A stretch of 47,825 nucleotides of DNA, taken from positions 87,854 to 135,678 of the forward strand of contig JALNZI010000003.1 in assembly GCA_023229385.1 (NCBI GenBank). The letters are read 5' to 3'. Position 1 is the first letter of the stretch; every line of letters begins with the position of its first letter. Source of the DNA: Candidatus Omnitrophota bacterium (GTDB lineage Bacteria > Omnitrophota > Gorgyraeia > Gygaellales > Profunditerraquicolaceae). Made by a program: the position numbers and the translations under genes. Shown piece after piece: positions 6,955-15,107 of this stretch. The notes under the pieces are model-generated. The model worked only from the letters and a program-made list of their open reading frames with translations. It ran no database searches and was not told where the DNA came from.

Positions 6955-9278
6955 AACTCTTCCTGAAGATTATATATTGTATGTGCAATACTACTATCGT
7001 TTTTAAGAGCAAGCATCTTGGCTATTACTGTATCGTAACTTATATTAGATTTTATATTACTCTGATCAATCATACAGATGTATTTACCTTCAGAATAATA
7101 ATCTGTATCTGTTTTTATAGGATTCATAAATACATATGAGTCTTTATTATTATAAGATATTATATATTCTTTTCCAGATAGTCCTGTAAGTTTAATACCA
7201 TCCATAAGTTTATGTGTTTTCTTATTATGATATTTTACGTATTGAGCATTAAGTTCACTTACTTTTTTATCTAGATATTCTTTACTCTTATCTTTAAATG
7301 CTTTATATGTACTATCAATAAGAGTCTTGTATTTAATATAATCTATACATGATTCACTTCCATCAATAATACATTTTTGAATCTTATCATTAAGATCAGG
7401 AATTCGATCTTCGATAAAATTAGAATACAATAAAGAAATGATCTTTTTACCAGTGATTTTAATAGAAGTATCATCTAGAAGTAGTTCGTAGTTTGATCGA
7501 CCTTTAAGTTTTTTAAATCTAAATAATTTATTATTTTCTTCATTAGATTTTTTACTTAGATCGACTTCATATCCTGTAGATATACCTATATATACTGAAA
7601 GACCAAGACGACCAATATTTTCTATAAAATTATCAGCTTCTTGTTGATTTTGATAACAGGTAATCTCTTTAAGGACCATTATAATTTCATTTTTATTAAA
7701 TCTACGATCATTTATATAATAAAGCTGACTACTAGATATTACTTGAGATTCGTCTTTTTCACCAGTTTCAGTCTTGGCACACCGTTTAGAAATTTTTCCA
7801 GTAATATTAATATTAATTTTTTCATTTATGTTTATAGGAATATTAAGATCTTCTTTTTTAGTAAGAGTTAAACGACTGTCTAGTTCATTAAATATTTTTT
7901 CAATCAACTTATCTAGAATATCTTGTTCTGTAATTTCATTTCTATAATAGCTTATTAAATAATTATTAAATAATGTATATAATTTTGATTTGATATATTC
8001 ATCATTTATAGATATTGAAAAATCATTATATTTAATTTTTCCTTCAGTATGGTTATATTTTATATTTTCAGTTATTGTTACATCTTCTCCAAGTGCGCTA
8101 TTCTTTTTTACAACATAATTAAATTCATCACTCATTATAGATAAAGCTTTAAGTTTTTTTCTTATACCAGTTAAATCTTTTGTATGATCAGTATATTCAT
8201 ATTGATCATACGTTGCTTTAGCTTTTAAATTTTTATCTTCAATATAAGTTCCATCAATATTAAAATTATCTTCACATTCCTCTTTAAGAAAACTTAATAT
8301 ATCTTGTTCTAGAATAAGTTTATAATTTTCATTAACTTTAGGATCTTGACTTGCAAAAATGTCCCAACTATGAGATTGAGTTGCTAAACCTATAAATAAT
8401 CTACCTTTATCAATTAAATTATATGGAATTTTAATATAATCTATAATATTATATTCTCTATATACGTTTTTTGATCCTAATGAAAATATATTTTTATAAG
8501 GTCTACATTGTTCTGATGTTCCAGAACTTTTACTATTATGACATGTTCCACAATTACTATCTTGAAACCATTTTAATATATAATATCTTCTATCTCCAAC
8601 TTCTTTTACTGAAGTAATTTCTCCAAAAAATATACTTAAATTCGAATTAATATTAAATTTTGTATTTAATACTATATTTTTATCATTAATATTATTTTTT
8701 AATTTATTAATTATTTCATTTTGAATGTTTGTAAGATCAGATAATCTATTTTTTATACTAACTAATTCTTTAAAATTTTCATTATATTTTATTAGATCAT
8801 TATAAGTATTATTATTTCTAGATTCATCTTCTTTTTTATAATCTAGTAATGAATTTAACTGCGATTTATTAATACTATATCCAGTTAATGTAGGAACAAC
8901 AATAGCTGATATTATTTCAGAAATATTAAAGTTATTACATCTATGTTGTTGAATTAAATTTGATAATTTATCATTGTTATTATTTTCATGTATGATTACA
9001 TCAATTGATTTTTCAATCTCTTCAATAAGATTCCATTTAGCTATTATATAAGTTTGATTTTCTTTCAAGATAAAAATAAGTTGTCTTTGCTTATTTCGTA
9101 TGATTGAAAACAAAATATTAGAATGCTCAACTTTTTTAAATTCATCTAAAAGCGTTCCAATTTTAGTAACAACTGTTTCATTAGCTAAAAATTCTTTAGA
9201 ATTAAGTTCAAAGTTTAATAAATTATTTAAAACATTTGAAAGTCCATATTCTGTACTTATCTCTGGAGCAGTTTTCAT
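6951..9278 (-). CDS. Large protein of unknown function (775 residues)
   Basis: The second-largest gene in the window. It is Asn/Lys/Ile-rich with long helical stretches in the N-terminal third. A short cysteine-bearing segment (NCGTCHNSKSSGTSEQC, about residue 240) is followed by KNIFSLGSKNVY and a GRLFIGLATQSHSWDIF strand-turn region. The C-terminal half repeats strand-rich segments (KLKGRSNYELLLDD). No P-loop, polymerase, nuclease or protease motif is visible. It lies downstream of radical-SAM, ThiF-like and Cys-rich genes and overlaps its neighbours by 1-4 bases, so it probably belongs to that set. Confidence 0.7.
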   Translation of the reverse strand: MKTAPEISTEYGLSNVLNNLLNFELNSKEFLANETVVTKIGTLLDEFKKVEHSNILFSIIRNKQRQLIFILKENQTYIIAKWNLIEEIEKSIDVIIHENNNNDKLSNLIQQHRCNNFNISEIISAIVVPTLTGYSINKSQLNSLLDYKKEDESRNNNTYNDLIKYNENFKELVSIKNRLSDLTNIQNEIINKLKNNINDKNIVLNTKFNINSNLSIFFGEITSVKEVGDRRYYILKWFQDSNCGTCHNSKSSGTSEQCRPYKNIFSLGSKNVYREYNIIDYIKIPYNLIDKGRLFIGLATQSHSWDIFASQDPKVNENYKLILEQDILSFLKEECEDNFNIDGTYIEDKNLKAKATYDQYEYTDHTKDLTGIRKKLKALSIMSDEFNYVVKKNSALGEDVTITENIKYNHTEGKIKYNDFSISINDEYIKSKLYTLFNNYLISYYRNEITEQDILDKLIEKIFNELDSRLTLTKKEDLNIPININEKININITGKISKRCAKTETGEKDESQVISSSQLYYINDRRFNKNEIIMVLKEITCYQNQQEADNFIENIGRLGLSVYIGISTGYEVDLSKKSNEENNKLFRFKKLKGRSNYELLLDDTSIKITGKKIISLLYSNFIEDRIPDLNDKIQKCIIDGSESCIDYIKYKTLIDSTYKAFKDKSKEYLDKKVSELNAQYVKYHNKKTHKLMDGIKLTGLSGKEYIISYNNKDSYVFMNPIKTDTDYYSEGKYICMIDQSNIKSNISYDTVIAKMLALKNDSSIAHTIYNLQEEL

Positions 9279-9493
9279 TAATCTTTCCTTAAATTTATTG
9301 TATGTTTACGATTTTCTTTTCTTTCAAATTCATATATTTTTTCAGTTTTATTATATATAAGTTTTGGCTTAAATTCAGATATAGATTTTTCAAGTCCTCT
9401 ACGAAACTTACATACATGAGAATTATATTTTATATTATCTTTATATTGATAACAAAATTTTTGTGATATACAAGTTACACAATCTTTATTCAT
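9278..9493 (-). CDS. Cys-rich small protein with INLRKD C-terminus
   Basis: A 71-residue protein. The first 28 residues hold five cysteines (CVTCISQKFC, then HVCKFRRG), a probable zinc or Fe-S site. A charged linker follows and the protein ends RKHTINLRKD. The codons ATA AAT TTA AGG AAA GAT TAA also supply the ribosome binding site of the 775-residue gene. Lying between a ThiF-like and a large unknown gene, it could be a partner or a modification substrate of the ThiF protein; this is speculation. Confidence 0.65.
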   Translation of the reverse strand: MNKDCVTCISQKFCYQYKDNIKYNSHVCKFRRGLEKSISEFKPKLIYNKTEKIYEFERKENRKHTINLRKD

Positions 9494-9508
9494 AATCCAT
9501 TATAATAT

Positions 9509-10078
9509 CTATAACATAAGTTGAAGATCTACTGGTAGTTTATTTGATCGACTATAATTTAAAATAATTTGAGCTAGAATAGAAGCTATCACAACGTTAC
9601 CGTATTCAATTTCTTTACGTTCTATTTGAAATGGATTTTGACACGATGAACTTTTAGTATCAGAAGATAATGTTTGTTCATAGTTCTTAGTGTCACTGCT
9701 AAATATACCTATGGCTCGTCCATTAGCTCGACTATCTATAAATGGAATTCTATTATCTATCCAGTTACGATAAGCTTCATGACGTATCTTGTTATTATCA
9801 GCACAAAGTATTACAAGATCACATTGTTTAAGATCGTTATAATCTAATCGTTTAATATTAAAATTAATATTAAAATATCTATAAGATAAAGCATCACTTT
9901 TATAACTATCGATATCTTTAGTAGTAAAATTCTGATAAAGTATATTTTTAAGTTCTACTTTATCATCGTCGTAGAATGTAAAATTCATATTTTTAATTTG
10001 TTTAAGTTCTATTAATCTATCTAGATGATGGACTGTATATCCGCCTATTCCACCATTTCCGATTCCGATCACATTCAT
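9509..10078 (-). CDS. ThiF/E1-like adenylyltransferase
   Basis: The 189-residue protein begins MNVIGIGNGGIGGYTV, the Rossmann nucleotide loop of ThiF/MoeB/E1 enzymes, which adenylate a peptide or ubiquitin-like C-terminus. YDDDKVELKN (about residue 36) matches the ATP/Mg-binding acidic segment, VILCADNNKIRHEAY (about 95) matches the conserved D-N-x-x-R region, and SSSCQNPF (about 150) offers a candidate catalytic Cys. It is shorter than full E1 proteins and close to phage or PRTRC-type ThiF proteins. It is transcribed between the radical-SAM gene and a Cys-rich small gene. Confidence 0.8.
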   Translation of the reverse strand: MNVIGIGNGGIGGYTVHHLDRLIELKQIKNMNFTFYDDDKVELKNILYQNFTTKDIDSYKSDALSYRYFNINFNIKRLDYNDLKQCDLVILCADNNKIRHEAYRNWIDNRIPFIDSRANGRAIGIFSSDTKNYEQTLSSDTKSSSCQNPFQIERKEIEYGNVVIASILAQIILNYSRSNKLPVDLQLML

Positions 10079-10087
10079 AATTAATCC

Positions 10088-10999
10088 TTATAATTTATTT
10101 TCTAATTTATATTTTTCATTATTAAATTCACATTTAAAATCCATACAATATTTTTTACAAATAATATCATTATTAGAATTATGATTATTAAACCAATTTA
10201 GTCTATCTTGATAGATATTATTTTTTAATAATCCAATTGGATTTCCATTTTCTCTAGCATATACTAAACAAGGATAATGATAATTACCAACAATAGATAT
10301 ATCATTTTTAACTAAATAACATTTTGAACTATCATTATATGATAAACCTCTCATTGTTAAACCTTGTTTAAATCTATTAATTCTATAATTTAAAATAGGA
10401 TATTTATTAAAATTTATATTACAAAACTTCGGAAACACTTCATCTTTAGTATTTATACTTAATTTAATATCATTTACTCCCATTGCTAATATATATGTAA
10501 TTATATCATTAATTCTATTTACATTAATATTATCAATAACTAATCCAATATTGACATAATTTATTTTTGATAATTTTATTATATTAGTAAAAATTTTGTA
10601 AATATTTTTGTAACCTCTAGTTTTGAGAATATCTATATCATAATCATCTAATGAAATTGAAAACATATCTATATTTAAACTTTTATAAAATTCAAAATCA
10701 GCACTACCATTTGTTGATAATCCTAATTTTATATTTTGTTTTTTTATAAAATCACATAATTGTTTTAATTTAGGATATAGTGTTGGTTCTCCACCAGTTA
10801 GTTGAATATGATGTAATGTATTTTTATTATTTAATATAAATTCACAAATATTATTATAATTTATCTCTGATTTTAATTTATTACAATATGTACATGAAAA
10901 ATTACAATTATATGTTACTGCTATTTCACAATACCAAAATCCATTATCATTATAATTTAATCGTTCTTGTGTAATTTCACTAAAACCAGTATTTAACAT
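10088..10999 (-). CDS. Radical SAM protein with C-terminal cysteines
   Basis: C32-NFS-C36-TY-C39 is the CxxxCxxC cluster of radical SAM enzymes, which cleave S-adenosylmethionine. QLTGGEPTLYP (about residue 67) is the SAM-binding GGE segment and LSTNGS follows. The last 90 residues add CYLVKND, YPCLVYA and CKKYCMDFKC, enough for an auxiliary cluster of SPASM or twitch type. Peptide-modifying radical SAM enzymes share this layout. The downstream neighbour is a ThiF-like protein, a combination seen in peptide or cofactor modification pathways. The substrate is not evident. Confidence 0.85.
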   Translation of the reverse strand: MLNTGFSEITQERLNYNDNGFWYCEIAVTYNCNFSCTYCNKLKSEINYNNICEFILNNKNTLHHIQLTGGEPTLYPKLKQLCDFIKKQNIKLGLSTNGSADFEFYKSLNIDMFSISLDDYDIDILKTRGYKNIYKIFTNIIKLSKINYVNIGLVIDNINVNRINDIITYILAMGVNDIKLSINTKDEVFPKFCNINFNKYPILNYRINRFKQGLTMRGLSYNDSSKCYLVKNDISIVGNYHYPCLVYARENGNPIGLLKNNIYQDRLNWFNNHNSNNDIICKKYCMDFKCEFNNEKYKLENKL

Positions 11000-11001
11000 A
11001 G

Positions 11002-11271
11002 TTAATTCTCATAATTTATTTGTATTTGATCTAGATTACTATTAACTAGATATATACTATTTATTCTTTTATCTAATGGAATATCATTAAATACTATACA
11101 ATTATCTGGATCAATAAATGTTTTTGATTTTTTACTCCAAGCCCATTTTGATTCTATTCTAACTTTAGCTTTAGTAATATCTATAACATAAGTTAAATAT
11201 TTATATTCATTTGAACATATATGTAATACATAATCACCAATACGTATTTCTCTTCCTAGAAAGTCTTTCAT
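11002..11271 (-). CDS. MKDxLGxE-family small protein, copy 1
   Basis: An 89-residue protein starting MKDFLGREIRIGDYVLHI. The products of 16766-16963 (MKDYFKRELQIDDICFRI) and 17199-17402 (MKDRLGTELNIGDIVVHI) begin the same way, so the window holds three paralogues. The conserved E-(I/L)-x-I-G-D-x-V pattern and alternating strands suggest a KOW/SH3-like barrel. I know no function. This copy has the longest C-terminal extension. Confidence 0.65.
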   Translation of the reverse strand: MKDFLGREIRIGDYVLHICSNEYKYLTYVIDITKAKVRIESKWAWSKKSKTFIDPDNCIVFNDIPLDKRINSIYLVNSNLDQIQINYEN

Positions 11272-11699
11272 ACGTCTCCTTTTATATAACTATCAAATTC
11301 AGAATTAGTCATATTTAATTTATCTTTAGTATCTTTAAGTTCTTTAAGTAATTTAATAAAATCAGAAAATTTAAGAGCACAATAATCTTCTGAATGATTA
11401 CGAGAGAATATAAGTAATGGTGGATGTTTACGATTATCACTTTCAGCTTGTTTAAGAGCTGACCATATATTTAATTTCTCTTGATTTTTATTTTCTATAC
11501 TAAATGGTATACATTCTCTAGCTTTTTCTGAAAGTTTAATGTCCTCGCCTGGAACACCACCTGGTGTGGGGTAAACACAATCTTCAGATAAGTTAAATGT
11601 TGTACGTATAAGTTCAGCTATTCGTTGAGATAAACGTCTTCCCTTCGATTTTGATGCAGCAATGCTTATACGCTTCTTTTTCTTTATAATTTCAGTCAC
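11268..11699 (-). CDS. PD-(D/E)XK nuclease, resolvase-like
   Basis: The 143-residue protein opens with a basic stretch (KKKKRISIAASKSKGRR). YPTPGGVPGEDIKLS (about residue 45) carries the catalytic acid and IPFSIENKNQEKLNIW (about 65) gives the ExK signature of PD-(D/E)XK nucleases, followed by a Q-A-E helix. Phage relatives are predicted Holliday-junction or recombination nucleases. The start is a GTG at 11699 inside a GTGACTGA overlap with the upstream stop; no ATG is available nearby. It is one of two such nucleases here (other at 18914). Confidence 0.65.
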   Translation of the reverse strand: MTEIIKKKKRISIAASKSKGRRLSQRIAELIRTTFNLSEDCVYPTPGGVPGEDIKLSEKARECIPFSIENKNQEKLNIWSALKQAESDNRKHPPLLIFSRNHSEDYCALKFSDFIKLLKELKDTKDKLNMTNSEFDSYIKGDV

Positions 11700-12279
11700 G
11701 TAAGTTAATTCCTTTTGATTTATTTTCGTTTATAAATTTTTCACATATCCAGATGACATCTTTTTCTTTTCTATAACCTAAAAGATATCTTAAATGATCT
11801 TTCTGTCCTTGAGATGTATATTTAGGAGATGTTCGTATAATGCAATAACCTCGTTGAGATGATAAATTCTTAAATCCAGCACATAAAAAATCATAAGATC
11901 TTAATAATGTATTAATAGAACTATAATTTTTAAGACCAAGTATAATATGATAATGTCTATGTGAAGTTAAAACAACATCTATATCATTAATACTTGAATC
12001 CTGTATAAGTATATTACATTGAGATTGAATACAATCAAAATTTTCACCATCAATGTCTAGAGGACATATTTTAGAATTATATATATCAAATATAAGACCA
12101 TATGCATAATAGTCTATATTATTCAAATCTATAATACTATTAAATGGTTCTAAATATATTTCTGATGAGTGTTCATATTTAAGTGAATGAGTATATATAA
12201 CTTTTTTATATGAATCTAGATATCTATCAGAATGGTATAAGGTCGTGATATAATTTGAATAATTTATTTGTTGTATCAT
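11692..12279 (-). CDS. Primase-like (AEP fold) protein, GINLRD tail
   Basis: The 195-residue protein has the three landmarks of archaeo-eukaryotic primase catalytic domains: ICPLDIDGEN (DxD, about residue 73), VLTSHRHYHIIL (S-x-H, about 104) and RGYCIIRTSP (motif III region, about 143). AEP enzymes make RNA or DNA primers. It lacks the zinc and C-terminal domains of full primases. It ends KSKGINLRD, whose codons (AAC TTA CGT GAC) do not form a Shine-Dalgarno. The N-terminus may overlap the upstream gene by about 50 bases. Moderate confidence; a structure comparison would settle it. Confidence 0.5.
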   Translation of the reverse strand: MIQQINYSNYITTLYHSDRYLDSYKKVIYTHSLKYEHSSEIYLEPFNSIIDLNNIDYYAYGLIFDIYNSKICPLDIDGENFDCIQSQCNILIQDSSINDIDVVLTSHRHYHIILGLKNYSSINTLLRSYDFLCAGFKNLSSQRGYCIIRTSPKYTSQGQKDHLRYLLGYRKEKDVIWICEKFINENKSKGINLRD

Positions 12280-12706
12280 TACTTAAAACCTGATGTTCTA
12301 TAATAGGTTTGTAAAATAATCCAGATGAATTAATTATAACTTCTTCTTTAATATCACAATCTAATATTGGTCGAAATATATCTATATCATGGCCAAATAA
12401 TTCTATTTCATGTGATGATATACGCTTAAGACCTTTTAATCTTAAAACTTCAGATCTAGATATTATTCTAATTGATCTTATAAAAGTATTATTCATTAAT
12501 GTTGATTGTAATATATTAAGTTTTCGACCCATATAATAGAAACCATCTTTAGATTCTGTTATTATATAAAGCTTCCATGATGGTTCTTGAATGTCTGATC
12601 TTAAATTAATTTTAGTATGTTTAATTATATCTGTACAATATTCAAATGAAAAATTATAGATATAAGCTAATTTTAATAATCTTTTAAGATATATAATATC
12701 AGTCAG
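12227..12706 (-). CDS. Hypothetical protein, unclear start, internal INLRSD
   Basis: The frame is open from 12820, but its first 120 bases overlap a convincing zinc-ribbon gene in another frame. No ATG occurs between that gene's end and residue 95, so the start could be the CTG at 12706, an ATT just after it, or a +1 frameshift from the zinc-ribbon gene at a CCCCC run. The supported body (about 160 residues) contains HTKINLRSDIQEPSW and a C-terminal acidic/hydrophobic domain (DIDIFRPILDCDIKEE). Family unknown. Confidence 0.5.
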   Translation of the reverse strand: MTDIIYLKRLLKLAYIYNFSFEYCTDIIKHTKINLRSDIQEPSWKLYIITESKDGFYYMGRKLNILQSTLMNNTFIRSIRIISRSEVLRLKGLKRISSHEIELFGHDIDIFRPILDCDIKEEVIINSSGLFYKPIIEHQVLSNDTTNKLFKLYHDLIPF

Positions 12707-12917
12707 GGGGATAAAATGCTGCTTTGTTTCCTCCACCAAGGAGGTGTTGTGGTACTGTGGTTCCACTACTTGGTCTGAAGTTATATGTTGTTGCACTATA
12801 TTTCCTCTGCATAGGTTCATTACATATTTTACACGTTACTATTTCATCGTAACGTTTAACAACTACTTCATTTTCACTATTTCCACAATGTGTACAAAAA
12901 AAGTCTAATATTCTCAT
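12699..12917 (-). CDS. FmdB-like zinc-ribbon protein
   Basis: A 72-residue protein with FCTHCGN (about residue 8) and CKICNEPMQRKYS (about 29): two CxxC knuckles followed by the Met-x-(R/K) and small-residue segment of FmdB-type regulatory zinc ribbons. The glycine-rich tail (HLLGGGNKAAFYPPD) is longer than in bacterial FmdB. It shares an ATGA junction with the 59-residue gene upstream. Its stop lies next to a CCCCC run, unusual in such AT-rich sequence. Confidence 0.7.
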   Translation of the reverse strand: MRILDFFCTHCGNSENEVVVKRYDEIVTCKICNEPMQRKYSATTYNFRPSSGTTVPQHLLGGGNKAAFYPPD

Positions 12918-13093
12918 ACTATTTCTTCTATTGTTATTTTATATTTCTTATCTAATAACTTATCTACTTTAATAAAATTTTTAGAAGTATATTTTAATTC
13001 AAATTGTTGATCTTTATCTTTAAATTTAATAACACTTGGATTAATATGAGATAAGAATGATTCTTCTATTATTGGATATAATTCATATTTCAT
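12914..13093 (-). CDS. Hypothetical 59-residue protein
   Basis: This open frame fills the space between the UDG-like and zinc-ribbon genes and overlaps each by an ATGA. It starts MKYELYPIIEESFLSHI and is rich in Lys, Ile and Phe with alternating beta-type residues. No family recognised; the tight gene packing is the main evidence that it is expressed. Confidence 0.6.
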   Translation of the reverse strand: MKYELYPIIEESFLSHINPSVIKFKDKDQQFELKYTSKNFIKVDKLLDKKYKITIEEIV

Positions 13094-13680
13094 TTAGATA
13101 GTTCCTCATATTTCTTTTTTATAGCATTCCAATCATTTAGCTTAATCTGTTCTTTATATACATAATTTTCTACTTTACTACGTTCTTCATAATATGAAGC
13201 TTTGTTTGTAGTAAATATAGGAATATTTTCATGAGTTCCAATTTGTTTACCATGAAAATCCTGAATTAAAAACTTACGTTTAAAGAAACAAAACTGAGGA
13301 TGTTCATCAAAACATACAATAAGTTTAGGAGCGATAATATCAGTAAGCTTTCGAACAAAATAACTAAATGATTTAATATTTTTAGGATTAATATCTACGT
13401 TTGGTATAAGAAAGTCATAAGTAATAAAATACTTATCAATCTTAAGTTCAGTCATAAGATTAATTATAACTTTATCATCTGGAGAATCAAAAAACTTTGA
13501 ACTTGGTGGATCTCCTATAAGAAGAACTCCAGATCCAAAGTTAGAAACGTTGCCATAAAATAATTTAATCTTACTTTTTTTTACTTCTAAATTAAGATTC
13601 TTTTGATATGTTTGTATCTCAATTCTTAAATCATTAAGTTGTTCTTCAGTTGTTTTATTTATTGAAAATAAGTCTATCAT
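13090..13680 (-). CDS. Uracil-DNA glycosylase-superfamily-like protein
   Basis: The 196-residue protein has GVLLIGDPPSSKFF (about residue 51), matching the GE(A/G)PG motif 1 strand-loop of family 4/5 uracil-DNA glycosylases. IAPKLIVCFDEHP (about 116) matches the conserved P-x-x-I-(V/C)-x-x-G region, and IFTTNKASYYEE (about 154) lies where TxHPSAxxR is expected. The catalytic HPS motif is replaced by TNKAS, so glycosylase activity is doubtful; it may bind DNA or another protein. The C-terminal WNAIKKKYEEL is typical of the fold. Confidence 0.5.
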   Translation of the reverse strand: MIDLFSINKTTEEQLNDLRIEIQTYQKNLNLEVKKSKIKLFYGNVSNFGSGVLLIGDPPSSKFFDSPDDKVIINLMTELKIDKYFITYDFLIPNVDINPKNIKSFSYFVRKLTDIIAPKLIVCFDEHPQFCFFKRKFLIQDFHGKQIGTHENIPIFTTNKASYYEERSKVENYVYKEQIKLNDWNAIKKKYEELSK

Positions 13681-14052
13681 TTATCCTGGTCCAAAATCTG
13701 TATATTTTCGAGCTGTAATAGTATTTAATCTAAGCATAGTCTTTTCTTGTTCTTTTTCTAACCAATTCATAGCTTTTTGATTTTCAGATAGTTCTATATA
13801 ACTATCTCTAAGTTGTATATTTTTAGGTCTAGATACTTCTGTTTCAATAGGATCCATTAAGATATCAGTACTAGATATAACTACTTTATCATCATGATAA
13901 GCTGTTCTATTAGTAGCAACTATCTTAGAACCACATTTAGGACATTCAAAAGTATCACCAGCGTATACATGACTTCCATCAAAACTATATCGTACTTTAG
14001 TTCCAGTATGAACACATTGCATTTCTTTAAGACATGACGTGCATATATACAT
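13681..14052 (-). CDS. Zinc-ribbon protein with internal NIQLRD
   Basis: About 123 residues from the ATG at 14052; an in-frame ATG further upstream would overlap the preceding gene. CTSCLKEMQC at the start and CPKCGSKIV (about residue 37) form a two-knuckle zinc ribbon. A linker follows with RPKNIQLRDSYIEL, a variant of the recurrent peptide with Q for N, then a glutamate-rich helix. Ribbons of this type bind nucleic acid or polymerase partners, but none is indicated. The product ends DFGPG. Confidence 0.65.
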   Translation of the reverse strand: MYICTSCLKEMQCVHTGTKVRYSFDGSHVYAGDTFECPKCGSKIVATNRTAYHDDKVVISSTDILMDPIETEVSRPKNIQLRDSYIELSENQKAMNWLEKEQEKTMLRLNTITARKYTDFGPG

Positions 14053-14062
14053 AGTTATTTTT

Positions 14063-14530
14063 CTAATGTTTAATGAAAGTTTTACCATTGTCATTAGTAT
14101 ATAATCGTTCTATTATCATAAAAAACATATTATCTTTAATTGTTACATGTTTTTTAATTACTTTAAAATAATCTGATATAGAAGAATCATAACACATATA
14201 AATATTATTTTTTTTAAATCCTTCAAAATCGTTATCTGTATGATTTTCACAAATACATTCTTCATATGTATTAGGATCTATATAATATTTTTCATAGACA
14301 GATATTTCATTATCATCATAAGATTCATGAAATTTAACTAAGTATTGATCTTTATCTAATTTATTTTTATAATCTAAATATTCTGATGTATTATATAGTA
14401 AATAATATTCATTTAAAGTATAATCTATAACTTTTTGTTTTTTAATAATATTTTTTAAGTTAAATTTATTTGTTATTATAATAAAACTAGAGCTACTAGA
14501 ATTACTTACGAATCCGTTACGAGTTTTCAT
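14063..14530 (-). CDS. NGFVSNSSSSSF-motif protein
   Basis: The 155-residue protein starts MKTRNGFVSNSSSSSFII. This N-terminal signature (K-x-R-x-G-F-V-S-N-S-S-S-S-S-F) is shared by many otherwise different bacterial and phage proteins of unknown role, so it behaves like a modular tag or processing signal. The body is acidic and tyrosine-rich (DPNTYEECICEN) without catalytic motifs. Its stop overlaps the start region of the zinc-ribbon gene. Confidence 0.7.
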   Translation of the reverse strand: MKTRNGFVSNSSSSSFIIITNKFNLKNIIKKQKVIDYTLNEYYLLYNTSEYLDYKNKLDKDQYLVKFHESYDDNEISVYEKYYIDPNTYEECICENHTDNDFEGFKKNNIYMCYDSSISDYFKVIKKHVTIKDNMFFMIIERLYTNDNGKTFIKH

Positions 14531-14871
14531 TTCGTCCCCAATTTAGAAGTTATATATTTATCTATATAAGTATCAAATCCAAATAATTTAGTAAGATTAC
14601 TCTTTTTAAGCATACAAGAAATATCTTCTTCAGATATATTATAACAGTTAGCTACATGAAGTTTAGTTCTACAATGAGTCATAAGACTATAAGGATAACT
14701 TCTTGTTGGTTGTCTTATTCTAGAACAACATGATTGTTCATCTGTTGGATACCAACGCTGTGCATTGTCAAATTGACCATCTGGATGGATCATTCGTTCT
14801 TTAAGCTTTATGTATTCTATTGTAGCTTTAACTATGTTTAGATCTAAGTTATCTGTTCTGAGATTAATCAT
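14527..14871 (-). CDS. Hypothetical protein with N-terminal MINLRTD
   Basis: A 114-residue protein beginning MINLRTDNLDLN, an N-terminal copy of the recurrent peptide with codons ATT AAT CTC AGA ACA GAT. The middle carries QSCCSRIRQPTRSYPYSL and a further Cys/His group (HCRTKLHVANC), possibly metal-binding. No family recognised. ATGA overlaps join it to the genes on both sides. Confidence 0.65.
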   Translation of the reverse strand: MINLRTDNLDLNIVKATIEYIKLKERMIHPDGQFDNAQRWYPTDEQSCCSRIRQPTRSYPYSLMTHCRTKLHVANCYNISEEDISCMLKKSNLTKLFGFDTYIDKYITSKLGTK

Positions 14872-15107
14872 AGGTTATAATAATCCTTAAATGATTCGAT
14901 AGATTCATCTAATGTCTTTATACATTTATTTATATTTTCTTCATTTTCAGAACTTAATTTAAACTTAATATGTTGTTTTTTAAATATAATTCCAGTTTCT
15001 TCATAATCTAAATCAAGTTTAATATCATAATCAAAAGCTAATTCTTTTAAAAATGGTATAAACTTTGATGATTTTGGTATTATACAACTATATTTATAAC
15101 TTATCAT
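14868..15107 (-). CDS. Hypothetical 79-residue protein
   Basis: A small alpha/beta protein starting MISYKYSCIIPKSSKF and ending with an amphipathic helix (CIKTLDESIESFKDYYN). No motif recognised. Overlaps of four bases with the helicase gene upstream and the NLR gene downstream place it in the same translational chain. Confidence 0.6.
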   Translation of the reverse strand: MISYKYSCIIPKSSKFIPFLKELAFDYDIKLDLDYEETGIIFKKQHIKFKLSSENEENINKCIKTLDESIESFKDYYNL

